DNA from: Epiperipatus broadwayi
Lineage: Eukaryota; Onychophora; Udeonychophora; Euonychophora; Peripatidae
Assembly: GCA_028023455.1 (NCBI GenBank)
Contig: JAQFVV010006738.1
Coordinates: forward strand, 179,456-243,455
DNA length: 64,000 nucleotides
Reading direction: 5' to 3'
The position numbers and the translations under genes are program-made. Shown here one piece after another: positions 1-12,985 of the stretch (the first letter of the stretch is position 1; each line of letters starts with the position of its first letter). The notes beneath the pieces were generated by a model. It saw only the letters and a list, made by a program, of their open reading frames with translations, was not told the DNA's origin and did not search any database.

Positions 1-3000
1 TTATCCTTGCCATTGGATTATGAGTACTAATCTTCACCATACACGGTGGAAAACTAACTCTAACTTGAGGGATCTAAATAAAGGAGGCTCTACAAAACAA
101 CATGATAGTTGTATATCAAGCAACAACATAATAGTTGTATAAGAATATGGCCAATTCTGATATTTTTTCATAGGTATTAAAAGTGTGGCAGTGACTCTTC
201 ATTGGAAAACAGAATTCAGACCATGGGATTATCTTTTTTTTCTTAGGCTTAACTATGCTCTAAGCACAAACTCTTAATCAGCCCCAACAATATCATCCTC
301 TCATATTAATAATCAATGGGGAATTCTCTATCATCCCATGTACAATATTAATTATTATTATATCTAAGGCTATTATATGTAGCCCAAACTCATCCTAAAA
401 TATATCACAAATTCTGATCAATACAATAGCAAGGTAAAACAACACCAATAATCTAAGTGGAAATGTAAATATTCCATTGCACATTGCAGAGGCTGTTAAT
501 GTTTTATAAACAGACCATCAGTATCAGTAAAATAACCTTTAATTATTTCAAAATAATAATTATACCTTTAATTATAGCAAGCCATGTACACGTAAACAAG
601 GAGGATTAAACTACATTTTGTATTTAAAGTGGACATTCCCGTTCATAAGCCAAATTAAGCAATAATAATAAAAAAATACTTATTAAATTATTTTATATAA
701 TCGAACAATAGTATCATTATGTGTATATTTTTGACCAGTTTGGATCTATTTGTTGCCCTCCTCAATATAATATTAACATTTGTTTTAGCAGTGAAAGAGA
801 TAAACATTTCTCTTTCTTCCCAGACAAATAATATTTAACATTAAGCTTTCCCTTCATTGGGAAAATAATATAAATATGTATAATAAATGTATATAACTTT
901 ATACATAGCTACATCATTACTTAGTATATTCTATACCCTGATATATATATAAACCTAATATCTGAATAACACATGGAAAAGAAAAAAACGCATTACAATA
1001 TTATATATAGCAATTAACCAACTAAACAAACATTACATTTCTACCATTGGACTTTATCGAAGTTTGATTCGTTCTTATAAGTAAAACAACATGAAAATGG
1101 ATATGATAAGCAAACATTCCTGAGTAATATTATTGGTTATCCGGTTCAATATTAACATCTTCAGACAAAATTCAAACATTTCTTCAATGGTAATAGAAAT
1201 TCTTTATCGGTTTGTGTACTAATGTAAGCATACTGAAGCAATATTAAAACATTTTGAGAATAAGTCACTTAAAATAGGTTTAATTAATATCTATTAATTT
1301 GTCGATTTTTGTTTTTACTCTTTTTTTTCACCTGCGCGACTATCTCATACTCTTAAATAATCTGGGTGATTTTAAAATCGTTTGAAATATTATCATGTTG
1401 CAAGTTATTCACTAATTATAAAATAAATAAATATTTATTTTCACTTCCCTTTTATTAGCAAATTATGATATCTTAAGTTATACTGAGAAGAATTTATTTA
1501 ATTATAAATACGATCTTCTAAGCGATTTTAATTAATATGTAACATATATTTCCCAAATATAGCACAATTATAATCAGTTTATTACGATCTTTGAAAATAA
1601 ACTTTTAAATCATTTATGAATTTTGTTTACTTTGTTTTTCCCGTCCACAGTAATTGTTACAATCTTAAGTAATCTGGGTAATTTTAAACACCTAAAATAT
1701 TATTAGTTTATATGTTGTATAATAATAAAAAAATCAATATTTTTTTATTCACTATTATTGGCAATTTATTTCATATTTAAGAATGTTAAGCAGAATTCAT
1801 TTAATAGTAAGCAATTATTAATAATATATATATACGTGACTGATTCGCGGAGAATATTTGAGCAGACGATATCTCTTTCCCCAATGAAATAAGAAATACA
1901 TTATGCACTTTCTTTTCAAACTAATTATTTTATATGATTTAAAGTGAAATTTTAATTTCTTCATTATTTCTTGAAACTTTTCTTCAAATGATCTAGAATA
2001 TTTTCTTGAAATATTAATTTATACATAAACGTATTTTTCTGCTTAATGCTGAATTAATGGTAGTGCAAAAATTAAAATACTTTAATCCTTTTTTTTTTCA
2101 GTCTAAATAACTTTTGTGTTATGATAATTGATCAAAATAAAGAAAACAAAAATAATTGCTTACGTTTTCTGGTATTATTTTCCATTCCAAATGATACATG
2201 TTTCTGCAAATACTTATTCAAATAGCGTTCCTTCTAGTGTTTCCTTCAGTAGGCACAGTTAAGAATCCAAGATCAATGAAAAGTTCGTGTAGAGATTTCA
2301 CAGGATTATTGAATTTACTCCATAGTAGTCAAATCCATATATTTATAAAATTTTGTCCCACTTCATTTAAAAAAAATTATTATTTTTTTAGCTTATTTCT
2401 TCTCTTTTATTTCAGAAGTGGAGTTGTAGTTTTGTTCCATTTACATTTCTTAGAGTAGTTCCCTCTCCCCCTACAAACTTTTATATTATATACTTTTTAT
2501 TACATGGCAGGATTGGCTCTCAATAAGCCAATCACTGTAAAATGTGAATAAATTAAGTTTGATCCCTCTAGTGAGGATCATCTAGACTGATGCATTTCAA
2601 TTTACATTAAAATATAGTATATTTAAAGATTGTTTATAAAAAAAATTTAGAAGACTTATAAATTGATTTTGCTGTTTATTTTTAATTATTGTTTAATAAT
2701 AAGTTTTAAATACTTTCTTATTTTCAAATTAGTTTTACACTATTACAATATTATTTAAACTACCACTGGAAATTGTGATAAAATATTTATGCGATAAATA
2801 TCCATTCCATCAGAATCTTCAGTGCCTTATCAGTCCAAACCATCATCACCATCTTAAGATATTTCTTAGTGCTTTTGGTTTAATTGGAAAATCTATAATC
2901 CAATAAGCCTTTTAATATATATAATTAATCTTTACACACTACTTTTCAATAATTTATAACTTATTACAATTTTAAAATTTAAAATTTTACATATTTATCC

Positions 3001-3039
3001 ACTGGATAAAACCTACTATCTTTGAGCCAAAACATGTGG

Positions 3040-3042
<3 letters not shown>
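1..3042. other. AT-rich DNA, no gene recognised
   Basis: Very AT-rich sequence with frequent stops in all frames and no protein motif that I recognise. The longest open stretch (2198-2458, + strand) is low-complexity and hydrophobic and looks accidental. The only structure I see is a weak direct repeat at about 1315-1500 and 1632-1815. Confidence 0.6.
1315..1815. repeat. Diverged direct repeat, ~310-bp offset
   Basis: Two similar stretches sit about 310 bp apart. Shared landmarks are a run of T, then AATCTGGGT followed by ATTTTAAA, and a conserved AGTTATACTGAG/GAATGTTAAGCAG-like end. They differ at many positions, so the repeat is old. Function unknown. Confidence 0.45.

Positions 3043-3119
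<77 letters not shown>
3041..3119. repeat. (AT)n microsatellite
   Basis: Uninterrupted alternating AT for about 77 bp. It is flanked by unique AT-rich sequence and is not obviously tied to an element end. Confidence 0.97.
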
Positions 3120-3121
<2 letters not shown>

Positions 3122-4610
3122 TACAAGTAATGTTGGCATTGAGCAACATTTAAAAATAAAATTTAAAAATCATCAATGGACATAACTTAGTTGTTTTTAT
3201 TAGTTAGTATAATTTATATGTTTTTTGATATATATACAGTGAATGCTACTTGTGTTTAAAATTATCTATTTTATTAAAGTAACGTTATTATTAAAAAGAA
3301 TGTAATCACATACAGATTATTAATCCAGGTAAGTATAAGAAAGTAAAAATGCAACAGATTGCTATCAGAGTAAAACATCTTAATAGTAATTAAAAATGGC
3401 TGAAATAAGTTATAAAAAATAGAACTTTGTATCTCAAAAGTAAAAAGAAAGTTAGAAAATTAACGGTTGATAATAATACAAAAGATAAGAAGATATGCAC
3501 AGAAATCTCAAAATGGTCATGGGTATAAAAGAAGCAGACAAGTGTAGAGAAGGCTCATTTACCTGTGTTTTTCTGGCTGATTTTTGGGTGAAGCATTTTC
3601 AAAGCTGAAATAAAATGCTCTCACTCAAAACTATTATGCTGAATCTAGTCACCATGTGTGAGTAGAAATCAGATTGTTCGCCAACACCTTCTGTCACAAA
3701 AGTCACCAAGAACTTTGTCTAGCCTTGTCCTAAATATAGATCAGGAAAGCTGTTACCAGAATGAAGCTACCAATAGTTACTAAGGACTCCTCATAACTTA
3801 CAGGTAAGCTAATGGCCATATCATAACTCATATCTAAATCAAAAAATTTGCAAACTGATAATCCTTCAAAGTGAACAATTAGAATTAAGTAAATAATATT
3901 ATTATTTGAATATATGTGCATGGGTGTTCTTTCCAGTGTTATAAATAATTCTTAATAAGTGCTTAAATATTTAATGTGTCTTTTATTACTATAATATAAA
4001 CTTTTCATTGTACATGCTTAATTTTAATTATTTACATTTTATTATTAAGTTTAGAGAATTGTATAAATTATCTTTGCCAATACGCTTGATTAAAGTCTGG
4101 AAAAAATTTCATATAATAAATTAATTAAGTGATGGGAAAATGTAATTCCCGATCTTACTTTTAGTTATTTGCTTTGTAAGCCTCAAGAAAATCTTCATAA
4201 ATAAATTACAACTAATACTGTCATAAATTTGGGCTGAAATAAATTATTAGGTCAGTTAATCAGGAAATATAAGTATATTCTTGAAATATCTGAATTCCTA
4301 CTGCAATTAATCATTCTTATTAAATAGTTTGATTAACTAACACTTTATAGTGTGTAATAGAAGGCCTAAAACATTACACCATATACCCCAAAATAATACT
4401 AAATTCACTATTAAAATATTAAGCACTCCACCTTTAAAGATATAGTAAAACCAGGGATGATCTTAACAGATCATGGTACCCCCCAACGAGTACAGGAACA
4501 ACAGATGAAATATGTGTTTACTTCTATTAGGAATCTACAATCAAACCCTTGTGAACATGTAATACAGTAATTCAGACATTTGTCTAGAACCTACTTGGGA
4601 GACTTTATTC
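3120..4610. other. AT-rich DNA, nothing recognised
   Basis: No coding region, repeat or RNA gene that I can support. The stretch around 3540-3720 is less AT-rich than its surroundings but has no recognisable reading frame. Confidence 0.5.
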
Positions 4611-4614
4611 TACC

Positions 4615-5345
4615 TTTTCTTTTTTTGCTTGACTAAATTGTTTTTATTCTTATTATGAAATCGAAAGTAACTTTCATGTTGTTGGGGGTTAAAAAATTGT
4701 TTTGAAACACCCACCCTCGCATCAAGAATTGTAACAAAAAGTCAAGACCTTTTTTTTGTTTGTTTGCTTTTAAAAAAATATATTTTTTTTGTTTCACTAT
4801 TGACTTTTGTTTATATTTCGTTCTGCAATAAAAACAGCTTACTTTTTGTGGGTCTTTCCGTACTGTTATTATTAACAAAAAGTACACCGAAAGAGTCATT
4901 TATTTAAAACCCTGACCTTGTTTGAAATAGAATGCAATTATTTGGTAATTGTTTCCAATTTTTTCGACCTTTTTTTTTTTTTTTTTTTGGTTGACAAAAT
5001 TGTTTTTATCTTCTTATTAAATCAAAAGTAAGTTTTGTGTTTTTTTTTTGGGAATAAAATATCGTTTTCAAACTCCGATACTTGGAAAAGTAATTGGAAC
5101 AAAAAGTCCATAATTTTTGTTGATTTTCAACAATCTTTTTTTCTCAACCCTTTTGACTTGTATTTCTATTTCTTTTGAATTATCTTTTTTTTTTTGCCTT
5201 CTAAAATAAACTGCTTTGGGGGTGAGGGGTTGGGGTTCCTGCTTTGATAGTATTAACAAAAATGAGTCATTTCTTTTAACCCCACTGAAAAAAGAAAAAC
5301 ATCATCCAAATACTTGTTAATTTCTAATGAAATCAAAAAAAAAAA
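4615..5345. repeat. T-rich degenerate repeat block
   Basis: Long T runs with short C/G-rich islands. Two units are visible about 360 bp apart: near 4620 and near 4983, each a T run, then a short TTGAC-like word, AAATTGTTTTTAT, a TTATTA stretch and AAATCxAAAGTAA. Its texture (homopolymer A/T runs with CCC islands) resembles the A-rich blocks at 23.9-24.9 kb and 35.1-36.6 kb on the opposite strand. Open frames here (4633-4899, 5068-5259, 5253-5462 on the minus strand) are K/F-rich by composition and are not treated as genes. Confidence 0.5.
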
Positions 5346-7286
5346 AAGTACACAAACTTTGAACTTTTTGAACCGATTTATTATTTTATTGCTGTAATAA
5401 TCAAACAATCTGGTATTTGTGAGGACATTATGTGCTGGAAAAAAGGACACAGCCTCCCTCACCTTTCTGTACTCGGCATTTGTGAAAAGTGTAAAAATTG
5501 CATGTACTCCTCAGACATGTTATTGATCTCATCTAATTTCCCCGCAGAAATGTGACTTAGCATGTGAGCTTTTGTTGAAGCATGTTGGAACATACCCTTT
5601 GCCAATTTTTTACATATTAACCTTTTTTTAAGGAAGACTGGGGACTGTATGACAATTATTAATGATTAACAACATTATTTAAATAGAAATGACATTACTC
5701 TATTACGAAGATTTGAAAAAATGCTACTGCCTTGATATTTAAACACCCTCAAGCGATACGATAATCAGCTATGAATAGAATGAATACGCATAAATAGTTT
5801 CAAAGTACAAAACAGGCCGTAATATTTTTGTGCAATCTCATGTAAAGTGGCCTAGCAATGGGTTAATACAATATGTAAATGTTGTATTAGCCTGTAAGGC
5901 CGGCGGTGGCCGCCGAAATGGTATTTTTATGTGTTTTGACACATAAACAGTGCCCCAAGCGGCTTTGCCTGGATTTCAGGCTTTTACCATCAAGTCAATT
6001 CATAATTAATTCATCTTACAATTCTCCTGTTCAAAACACTAATTCTAAGTCTATTAAAGACAACAGACATGACATATATATTTTAGAACGCTTACAAGTT
6101 CCTATCTATGCATAAATGAACCATCTTGGATTAATGGAGCAAGCTATTAGGACACTTTTTATATAAACTTTAAAGCCATGTTAAAGTTAACATCATTTAC
6201 ATTATTTATTTGTAGATTTGATATTATAATTTTGTTTTCTTTACTTAATATAGGGGTAAAAAGATTCAATGTTAATGTTGACAAGTAATATTAAAAAAAA
6301 AAAATTTCATTCATAACATAAGTTTAATAAAATAAAATCTATGATGTATGTTTGATTGCGCAATAATCCAATCAATATCAGAGGGGGGAGGTAAGATATT
6401 ACCTAATACGTACATAACTTAAACCTGATGTATTCACAACACATGCACTTTCCTTATTTTTTATTTCAATGTTTGTGTTAACTGCTTATTTTTTCTTATT
6501 TTTTTTTCATATTTTATTAATTATTTATGTCATGAATGGTCTTCCTTATTTATAGCACAAGCATTATACATGACAGGGAATCCTAAACCATCATGATGTC
6601 AAATAGAGTATAAAAGATTAAATTAATCAAAGAAATGTGTGGCAATTTTATATATGGTATAAAAATTATTCAGATTGATCGAGATATCGACTGGTTATTC
6701 TTTGAGGGATCAGAATTTGAGATAATATTAGAAAGCAGAACAACGACCACAAATGCCTAAGTGAATATTTCACAATTTTGTTTTAAATTTTTTTGCTGTT
6801 TAAATACTAATCACTGTAAATATGATTATTAAATTTATTCAAACATTAAAGTATGATTCTTGGTTTATTCCTGTAATCAAATTTTAATTAGTCATATCCT
6901 TTCACATAATTACCATCATTACATGTGATGTGTTTATACATTATATCATATCCATTCCCATTAGCAATTATATGTTTATTTTACATCTACTCATACTGAG
7001 GTGATACAAATATAATCTGAACCAGATGATCATGCAAATTGTACCTGGGTTTGAAATCCTGAACAGTGGAAGTGAAGTGAATAACAATAAGGTAGAGTAA
7101 GTGTAGAATTAATATTTAGTTAGTTCTTGACCTCTCTTATCCTAGGTTTGAATTCAAGGTATGCATGGTATACATAAGTACGAGCAACAAAGATGTACTT
7201 CTCAATCCATCAGAAAAACCCACCAACCTATATGCATATTGAGAAAGGTCCATTCCATTACAATATATATCCATATTTATATATGT
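5346..7286. other. No gene recognised
   Basis: Mostly AT-rich. A short GC-rich spot with a palindromic GGCGG..CCGCC core lies at about 5901-5918. The short plus-strand frame 5906-6115 that begins there has no recognised domain. The segment 5350-5620 read on the minus strand has a somewhat protein-like composition but I could not place it in any family. Confidence 0.45.
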
Positions 7287-8314
7287 TTCATGTTAGTAAT
7301 TTAAAACATTTGAAATAATTTTAATTATATATATAATTTATATGTACAGATGAATGTATATAGTATAATTAATGATAAATTTATTTTGAAAATATGTTAA
7401 AACAAAATGTCTTTTATTAACAATTCCAACGTGGAAATGAAATTTTTAGAAAAAGTAATTTAAATGCTTAATTTTTAGAAAAGGTAATTTAAATGCTTGT
7501 AACAAAGTAATCATGCAAGAAGATAAATATCTGACATAATTGTGGCTATTATTTCAAAGATAAAAATTTGTGAATGATATATTTGAACAAATCAAACTGA
7601 ACCAAAACGGAGGTCAGATATTATATACCAATAGATCAAAGGATCCAAATGACTACAGATGAATTCTAATTTGTCTGATAAGCCGGTCAAATGATATAAA
7701 TAAGGATCATAATCCGGTTTATTATTATTGTAATTCTTTTATTATTGTGCTATATACATGATTTACTCATTATGCTTGTTTCATTCAGCTTACCATAATT
7801 TTTTATTCATGTATTTCGGTTTCATTGCCAACAGGATTAGAGAAACAGTCATCTGCTTCAATCTGACTAGTTGGCAGAGTGCAAGCTCTAGTCCATTGCT
7901 GTGTCCAGAAAATAAAATTTGTCAATTAATGGAGAAACATCTTGAAAATTGTTGCTAATATGTATATGCTTTATTCACATAAACTTCTAATGATAAAAAT
8001 TGCAGAGAGAACTTTCATTTAAATTTAGAATTGTGATTGAAACCTATCACCACCATAGCTATGGTTCAACAAGTAATTCACCAAGATAAACCAAATACCC
8101 ACTGAACATGAACTTTTAATGTTGAAAGGAATAAGTATAACCTTCAAAAATATATTATAAATCTCTAGTATTACTATTATTTATCTCCTCTCTAAAGTAA
8201 ATATTTTATTCAGTAAAGTTTGTTAAGTCTGTTTATAAGTGTACGCAGTAAGAGATTGTTGTTGTGTTTTCTTTATCACAGTTTAGTGGTGATAATTATA
8301 CATAAGCAATTTAA

Positions 8315-8608
8315 ATAAAGTAATAGTTTTTACTTCACCTTTGATTAGTAATTAATTGTATTTGCGCTTTACGCAAAAAAGTGAAGCTTGTCTAAATCTT
8401 ACAAAGTTATATGGCTTAGCACTTTCGGAGCTCTTGAGTCTCCATAATCATAGCCTACTTTTAAAATATTTTACATAAACCACAATGTAACTTCAGTTAA
8501 AAGTAGGCTATGATTATGGAGACTCAAGAGCTCCAAAAGCGCTAAGCCATATAACTTTGTAAGATTTAGACAAGCTTCACTTTTTTGCATAAAGCGCAAA
8601 TACAATTA
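8315..8608. mobile_element. 294-bp hairpin insertion with 13-bp target duplication
   Basis: The insert is bounded by direct repeats ATAAGCAATTTAA at 8302-8314 and 8609-8621. The related copy B (about 12510-12535) has a single, closely matching site, which serves as the empty site. Inside are a 36-nt unpaired leader (8315-8350) and two 114-bp arms (8351-8464 and 8497-8610) separated by a 32-bp loop. By eye the arms differ at about three positions. The outer arm runs to the right target duplication. No coding capacity. It does not look like a classical TIR transposon because one end carries an unpaired leader. I infer a non-autonomous retroposed element. Confidence 0.85.
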
Positions 8609-8652
8609 ATAAGCAATTTAAGTTTATTATCGCAATCTCTGGCCATACTTTT

Positions 8653-9405
8653 TTCTCAGTGATAAAAGTTTATTCATCAAAAAAAAAAAAAACAGATACA
8701 AATACAGTTAGAAAAAGGTTTACAATGGAGTGATTATATGGTAAATTGAAATTTCAGGAGCAACATGGTAAGAGGAGAAGGATACATGTGAAAAGGGAAT
8801 GGGAAGTGGAAAGGGAAGAGGGTGTGTAGTCCAGGCCAGTCCAAGATGCATGTCTTCATTGAGCAAGCACCGCATGGGTCATAAACATTTAAATTATTGA
8901 GTCCTATGTTAGAGGCTGAGAGGATGAGAGTTGGAGGATTGCCCAAGTGTCTGTGAGGAGTGGAGGTGGGGCTAGTTTGGTATCTCTGGTTTTGAGAGAG
9001 CAAATTAAATCCAATAGCTTTTGATTCACTGAGTGCAGTTTCTTGTCAAAAATAATGTCACATCAGAGCAACCAGAGTGCATAGATGAGGAAAACTGATA
9101 ATCTAATCATTGCAAAGACCCCTGTTTCTATGGATTCTTGGAGATTGAAGATGGTATTCCTGTATGAGAAAAGGCAGGAGTTGATGATATGTCTCACTCC
9201 AAGCAGAAAGGGGCATTTAAGTAGGAAGTGCTGGAGGATTTCATTGTCAGTTTTACAGAGCTGGCATAGGGTAGAGATCTTGGGAAACCCCTATGGTTCA
9301 CCAAAAATTGATTTGTGGAAAGGGAGTGAAGGTTGATTTTAAGGAGGAAATAATGGAATTTTGCCTCAAGGGACCTTTTGAATTTGCGGATTAATTGAAC
9401 ATTGG
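8653..9405 (-). mobile_element. 5'-truncated non-LTR retrotransposon (C-terminal fragment)
   Basis: An insertion of about 750 bp bounded by an exact 18-bp target duplication, ATCTCTGGCCATACTTTT, at 8635-8652 and 9406-9423. Copy B of the surrounding repeat shows the uninterrupted site near 12535. Read on the minus strand, the 5' part encodes the C-terminal zinc motif of LINE ORF2 proteins (CQLC, then H and C in the spacing CxxC..H..C, about 9213-9265), followed by a long 3' untranslated part ending with an AATAAA and an A-rich terminus at 8653. The same CxxC style occurs at the 3' end of the LINE at 57-62 kb, so the two may be related. A 5' truncation by target-primed reverse transcription explains the size. 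Confidence 0.85.
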
Positions 9406-9868
9406 ATCTCTGGCCATACTTTTAATGATTTATTATTTTCAGTTATTTACACTTCATTGAAAATATAAACAATATTTTAAATCTATAATTTAATAAACCC
9501 TCAGGGGAACAGAGTAAATTAATATTATCTTTTTAATTGTATTTTAGTACTTTACAATTTTAAACTAATCATCCTCCAAATTTGAAGAAGAATTGGGAGT
9601 ATTGATGTAAGTGAATTGTTATAATCTTTATTTATGATAATTTTGAATTTTATTATAATCTTTATTTTGGGTTGTTTTGTTTATGTATGAAATTTATTCA
9701 TATGTAATTTATTATCATTATTTTATTTAGTGCAGTAGTATGTGTGGATGAAAACTTATACTGTATATTATCTGCATTGTCTTTGTGCATGTCATGGATG
9801 ATACCATTTGTGAAACTGCTGATCATTCTTAAGCTTAATTGATCTAAATTCCTATCATATAGCCGATG

Positions 9869-10265
9869 TGTATATATATATATTTAATATGTGGAGGCCG
9901 ATATTTATAAATACGATTCTCGAAGATCAAAAATCTAATTTTAATTACTGTGTATGTTGATTTAAAAAATATTGAAAAAATTTGATGTAAAATTAATAGT
10001 GAAGGAGTTTCGTTTTACTTTAGTTTGACAGAATAAAGAAAGAGGAAAAATTTTTAAGTAGTTCATTTTAGACTTAGAAAAATAATTTTCTTTATTGAAA
10101 ATATATATATATCGGGAAAATGTTTTGTTGACAAATAATTGCTAATAATGAGAATAAAAAAAGGATATACATATATAACACGATGCATAGTGAAAATTAA
10201 TTTGTTTAATGAAATTAAGTATCAGCATGAAAGTAAATATATAAGTAACATCTAATAAATGCATA
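9869..10265. other. Unique AT-rich spacer
   Basis: Lies between the two large direct repeats. No gene, RNA or repeat recognised. Confidence 0.5.
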
Positions 10266-10269
10266 TATA

Positions 10270-11400
10270 AAACCATTTGGAAACTGTAGAAAGTTTAAAA
10301 GTAGGCAACATCACCAAAGCTCATAACATAGACGGCAAAGGAGAAATTTTTGTGTGTTACCGACAGCGGTGTGTATTCGGCTATAATGTGGCAGAGTGAC
10401 ATAGATAAATAAAGAATAAATAGTTAATAGTTTAGAATTATTATAAAAGCATAATTTTGAGTTACTTTGGAAAAATAAAGAAAAAATTTTGTTGTACGCT
10501 AAATATGGAATTGTAAGGGCAAAACACTCTAACATTGGGGGAGAAAGATAAGCCCAATTTATTCCAAATTCCCCAAGTAATGGAAAAAACAAATGAGCCA
10601 ACACAAATGCAAATGATGATGAGAGTAACGATGAAAATGTAAAACAAAAATTATCAGAAATTGTACAAAGCAGGGGCTAATGGAAAGATATGAGAAATGA
10701 AGCAAAACATGAGACAAATAAAACAGGAGATAAGGTGTAAGGCGAATCAGATACAAAATGCAATAGAAACAGTGGGGGAAAAGCTAAGTAAAAATATTGA
10801 AGAAGGAGAGGTAACGATAGTGAAAGAAAATGTTAATGAAATTAGAAAAGAGATAAGATTATAAAATATAAGAGTAGACAGATTAAAAAAAGAAATAGTA
10901 CAGATAAAAAAACCTTGCAGAAGCAATTTAAGGTGCAAAAAAAAGCTATAGTGCTTAGGGAAGAAAGATATAATAATGAAACAAGAGATAGATGGATAAT
11001 ATGAAACAAAAATTGCTTAGAGTGCATCAGCAGGATGTAGAAAGAAATAAAAATAGATTAAGAATGGAAATAGAGCAAGCATAAGTAATTACATCTATGA
11101 AACTGAGGGGAAAGCTGCCTCATAATACATTGATAGTAAATTAAAAATACCTTTGTATCCAACTAGGTAAAACCATAACTTATTATGAAATTATTAATAC
11201 CTTCTTAAAGAGATCTCATATTACATAAGTAGATAAATGTCTGAGCATGTTAATAAGATGCAACCAAGTTAGGGTAGCAAAAATGAAAGAAAGAACTATC
11301 AGGTAGAACCAGTTCATTAAGAAAATACTAATAACCATGGCCCAAGTGATACTCGGCTGGAACTGTCAAAATTTATTGAATCAGAAGTAGAAATATCTAG
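10270..11400 (+). pseudogene. Decayed coiled-coil ORF1-like region of a retroelement
   Basis: Read on the plus strand with several stops and frameshifts, this stretch encodes a charged, heptad-like protein rich in Glu, Lys, Gln and Met (about 10575-11060), then a short more globular part (11095-11330), then a segment (about 11335-11395) that reads like the start of an APE-type endonuclease ORF: VILGWNCQNLLNQK, compare the WNxRxL start of LINE ORF2. The order coiled coil, small domain, endonuclease start is that of a LINE ORF1/ORF2 junction. It lies exactly between the two 1.47-kb direct repeats, so a gag-like origin in an LTR element is the alternative. The minus-strand open frames here are mirror artefacts of the A-rich bias. 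Confidence 0.5.
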
Positions 11401-11519
11401 ATTAATTTATTATATTTATGTCTTTTTAACTAAGTTTGTGTGTATTATTTTATTAACCAAGTAAAATCATTTTTAATTATTTTTAGCAGTCTGTACTAAT
11501 ATGAAGTGATATTTATATG

Positions 11520-12985
11520 TGACATGTTAGTAATTTAAAATATTCGAAGGAATTTTAAAAATGTTTTAAACAATTTTAATTATGTATATAATTTATTTAT
11601 GTGCACCGATAAATGTAATATATACAGTATAATCAATGATAAATTTATTTTAAAAGTATGTAAAAACAAAATGTGTTTTTATTACTATTATAATATTATT
11701 ATTAACAATTACAAAGTGGAAATGACATTCTTAGAAAAGGTCATTGAAGTTCTTGTAAACAGAGTAATTAAGTAAAAAGATAAATGTGTGATGTAATTTA
11801 GGCTGTTATTTTATTAATCCCTTTCAAAGATAAAAATTGTAAATGGTATATTTGGGGAAATTAAATGCTGACTCAAATGTAGGTCAGACATTATCTGCAA
11901 CCAATGGAGCAAAGAATTTCTAATGACTACAGATGGATCTTATTTTGGTTGATATGCAGGTTAAAAAGATATAAATAGGGATCATGAGCCCATTTAATAT
12001 TCTCATTCTTCTGCTAATCTTCTACATGATTTACTCATTAACTTGATTTAATCAGCTTCCTATAATTGTACTTATTTGTGTATTTTGGTGGCAATGTCAT
12101 GTAGGAGTAGAGAAGCAACCTGTCTGCTCTACTCCGACAAGTCAGCAGAGTGCAAACTGTAGTCCATTGCAGAGTGTAGAATAGAAAGTGTCAACTAATG
12201 GAGAAACATTTTGAATATCATATCTGATATGTATATGCTTTATTTGCATAAACTCCTAATGCCCAAAACTATAGAAAGAAACCAGACATCAATTAAAGAA
12301 TAAACTACTGCTGAAGCCAACTAGTGAATTTTTGAATTATGCTTAAAATCTACTGCAATAATAGCTATTGTTTAACAAATAAAGTCTGACAAGCTAAACA
12401 AATACCTAAAGACTGAATGCAAACTTATAATGCTGAAAGAAATAGGTAGTAATTTTAAAAATATATTATAAATCTCTTCTACATCAGGTATATTGATAAT
12501 TATGTATATAAAGCAATTTAAGTTTATTATCATAATCTCTGCTCATACTTTTTAATGACTTTTTTTAGTCATTTACACTTCATCAAAATATAAACAATAA
12601 TTTACATTTTTAATTTAATGAACCCTGAAGAGAATTCAAGTAGGTTACATAGACAGGTTAAATTAAAATTATATTTTAATTGTCTTTTAATAAATTACAG
12701 ATTTAAGCAAACTGCCCTCCACCCTTGAGGAAGGATAATTGGAAATATTGAGGTAAGTGAATTGTTTGAAATTTATTTTTGGCTGTTTTGTTTACACAGG
12801 AAATTCATTCTATGTAATTTATTATTCATTATTTTATTTACTGCAATAGTATGAGGTAGATAGAAATTCCTACCATATATTATCTTCCTTGTCTTTATAC
12901 ATGTCGTGGATGATACCATTTTCAAAACTGTTGGTCACTCTTATATTTAATATGCAATAGTTGTAAATTCCTATCATAAAGTGTG
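11520..12985. repeat. Large direct repeat, copy B
   Basis: Same orientation as copy A at 7287-9868 and roughly 75-80 percent similar by eye. It lacks the hairpin and LINE insertions and the 29-bp tandem duplication, so it gives the pre-insertion state for all three. No coding region. A TATA-like GATATAAATA occurs at about 11972. Confidence 0.75.

Larger units (their letters stand above)
7287..9868. repeat. Large direct repeat, copy A (with two later insertions)
   Basis: Without its insertions this copy is about 1.5 kb and matches 11520-12985 in the same orientation. Landmarks in both: a GTTAGTAATTTAAA start, GGTCAGA..TTAT, a TATA-like GATATAAATA, GTCCATTGC, ATGGAGAAACAT, AGCAATTTAAGTTTATTATC and a GGATGATACCATTT near the end. 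Copy A alone carries a 29-bp tandem duplication (7441-7469 and 7470-7498), the hairpin insertion at 8315-8608 and the LINE fragment at 8653-9405. The two copies may be long terminal repeats of one old element, an ancient tandem duplication, or two copies of a dispersed repeat. Confidence 0.75.

Noticed and set aside
2198-2458. Small secreted protein with an apparent signal peptide
   Set aside because: The hydrophobic start is what AT-rich frames give by chance; no conserved features, no splice context, no relatives in the window.
5901-5918. CpG-island promoter at the GGCGG..CCGCC palindrome
   Set aside because: The GC-rich spot is under 20 bp and has no gene downstream.
10311-11027. Minus-strand hydrophobic frames (possible membrane proteins)
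   Set aside because: Antisense of a Lys/Glu-rich decayed plus-strand coding region; the Phe/Leu/Ser bias is a mirror effect.
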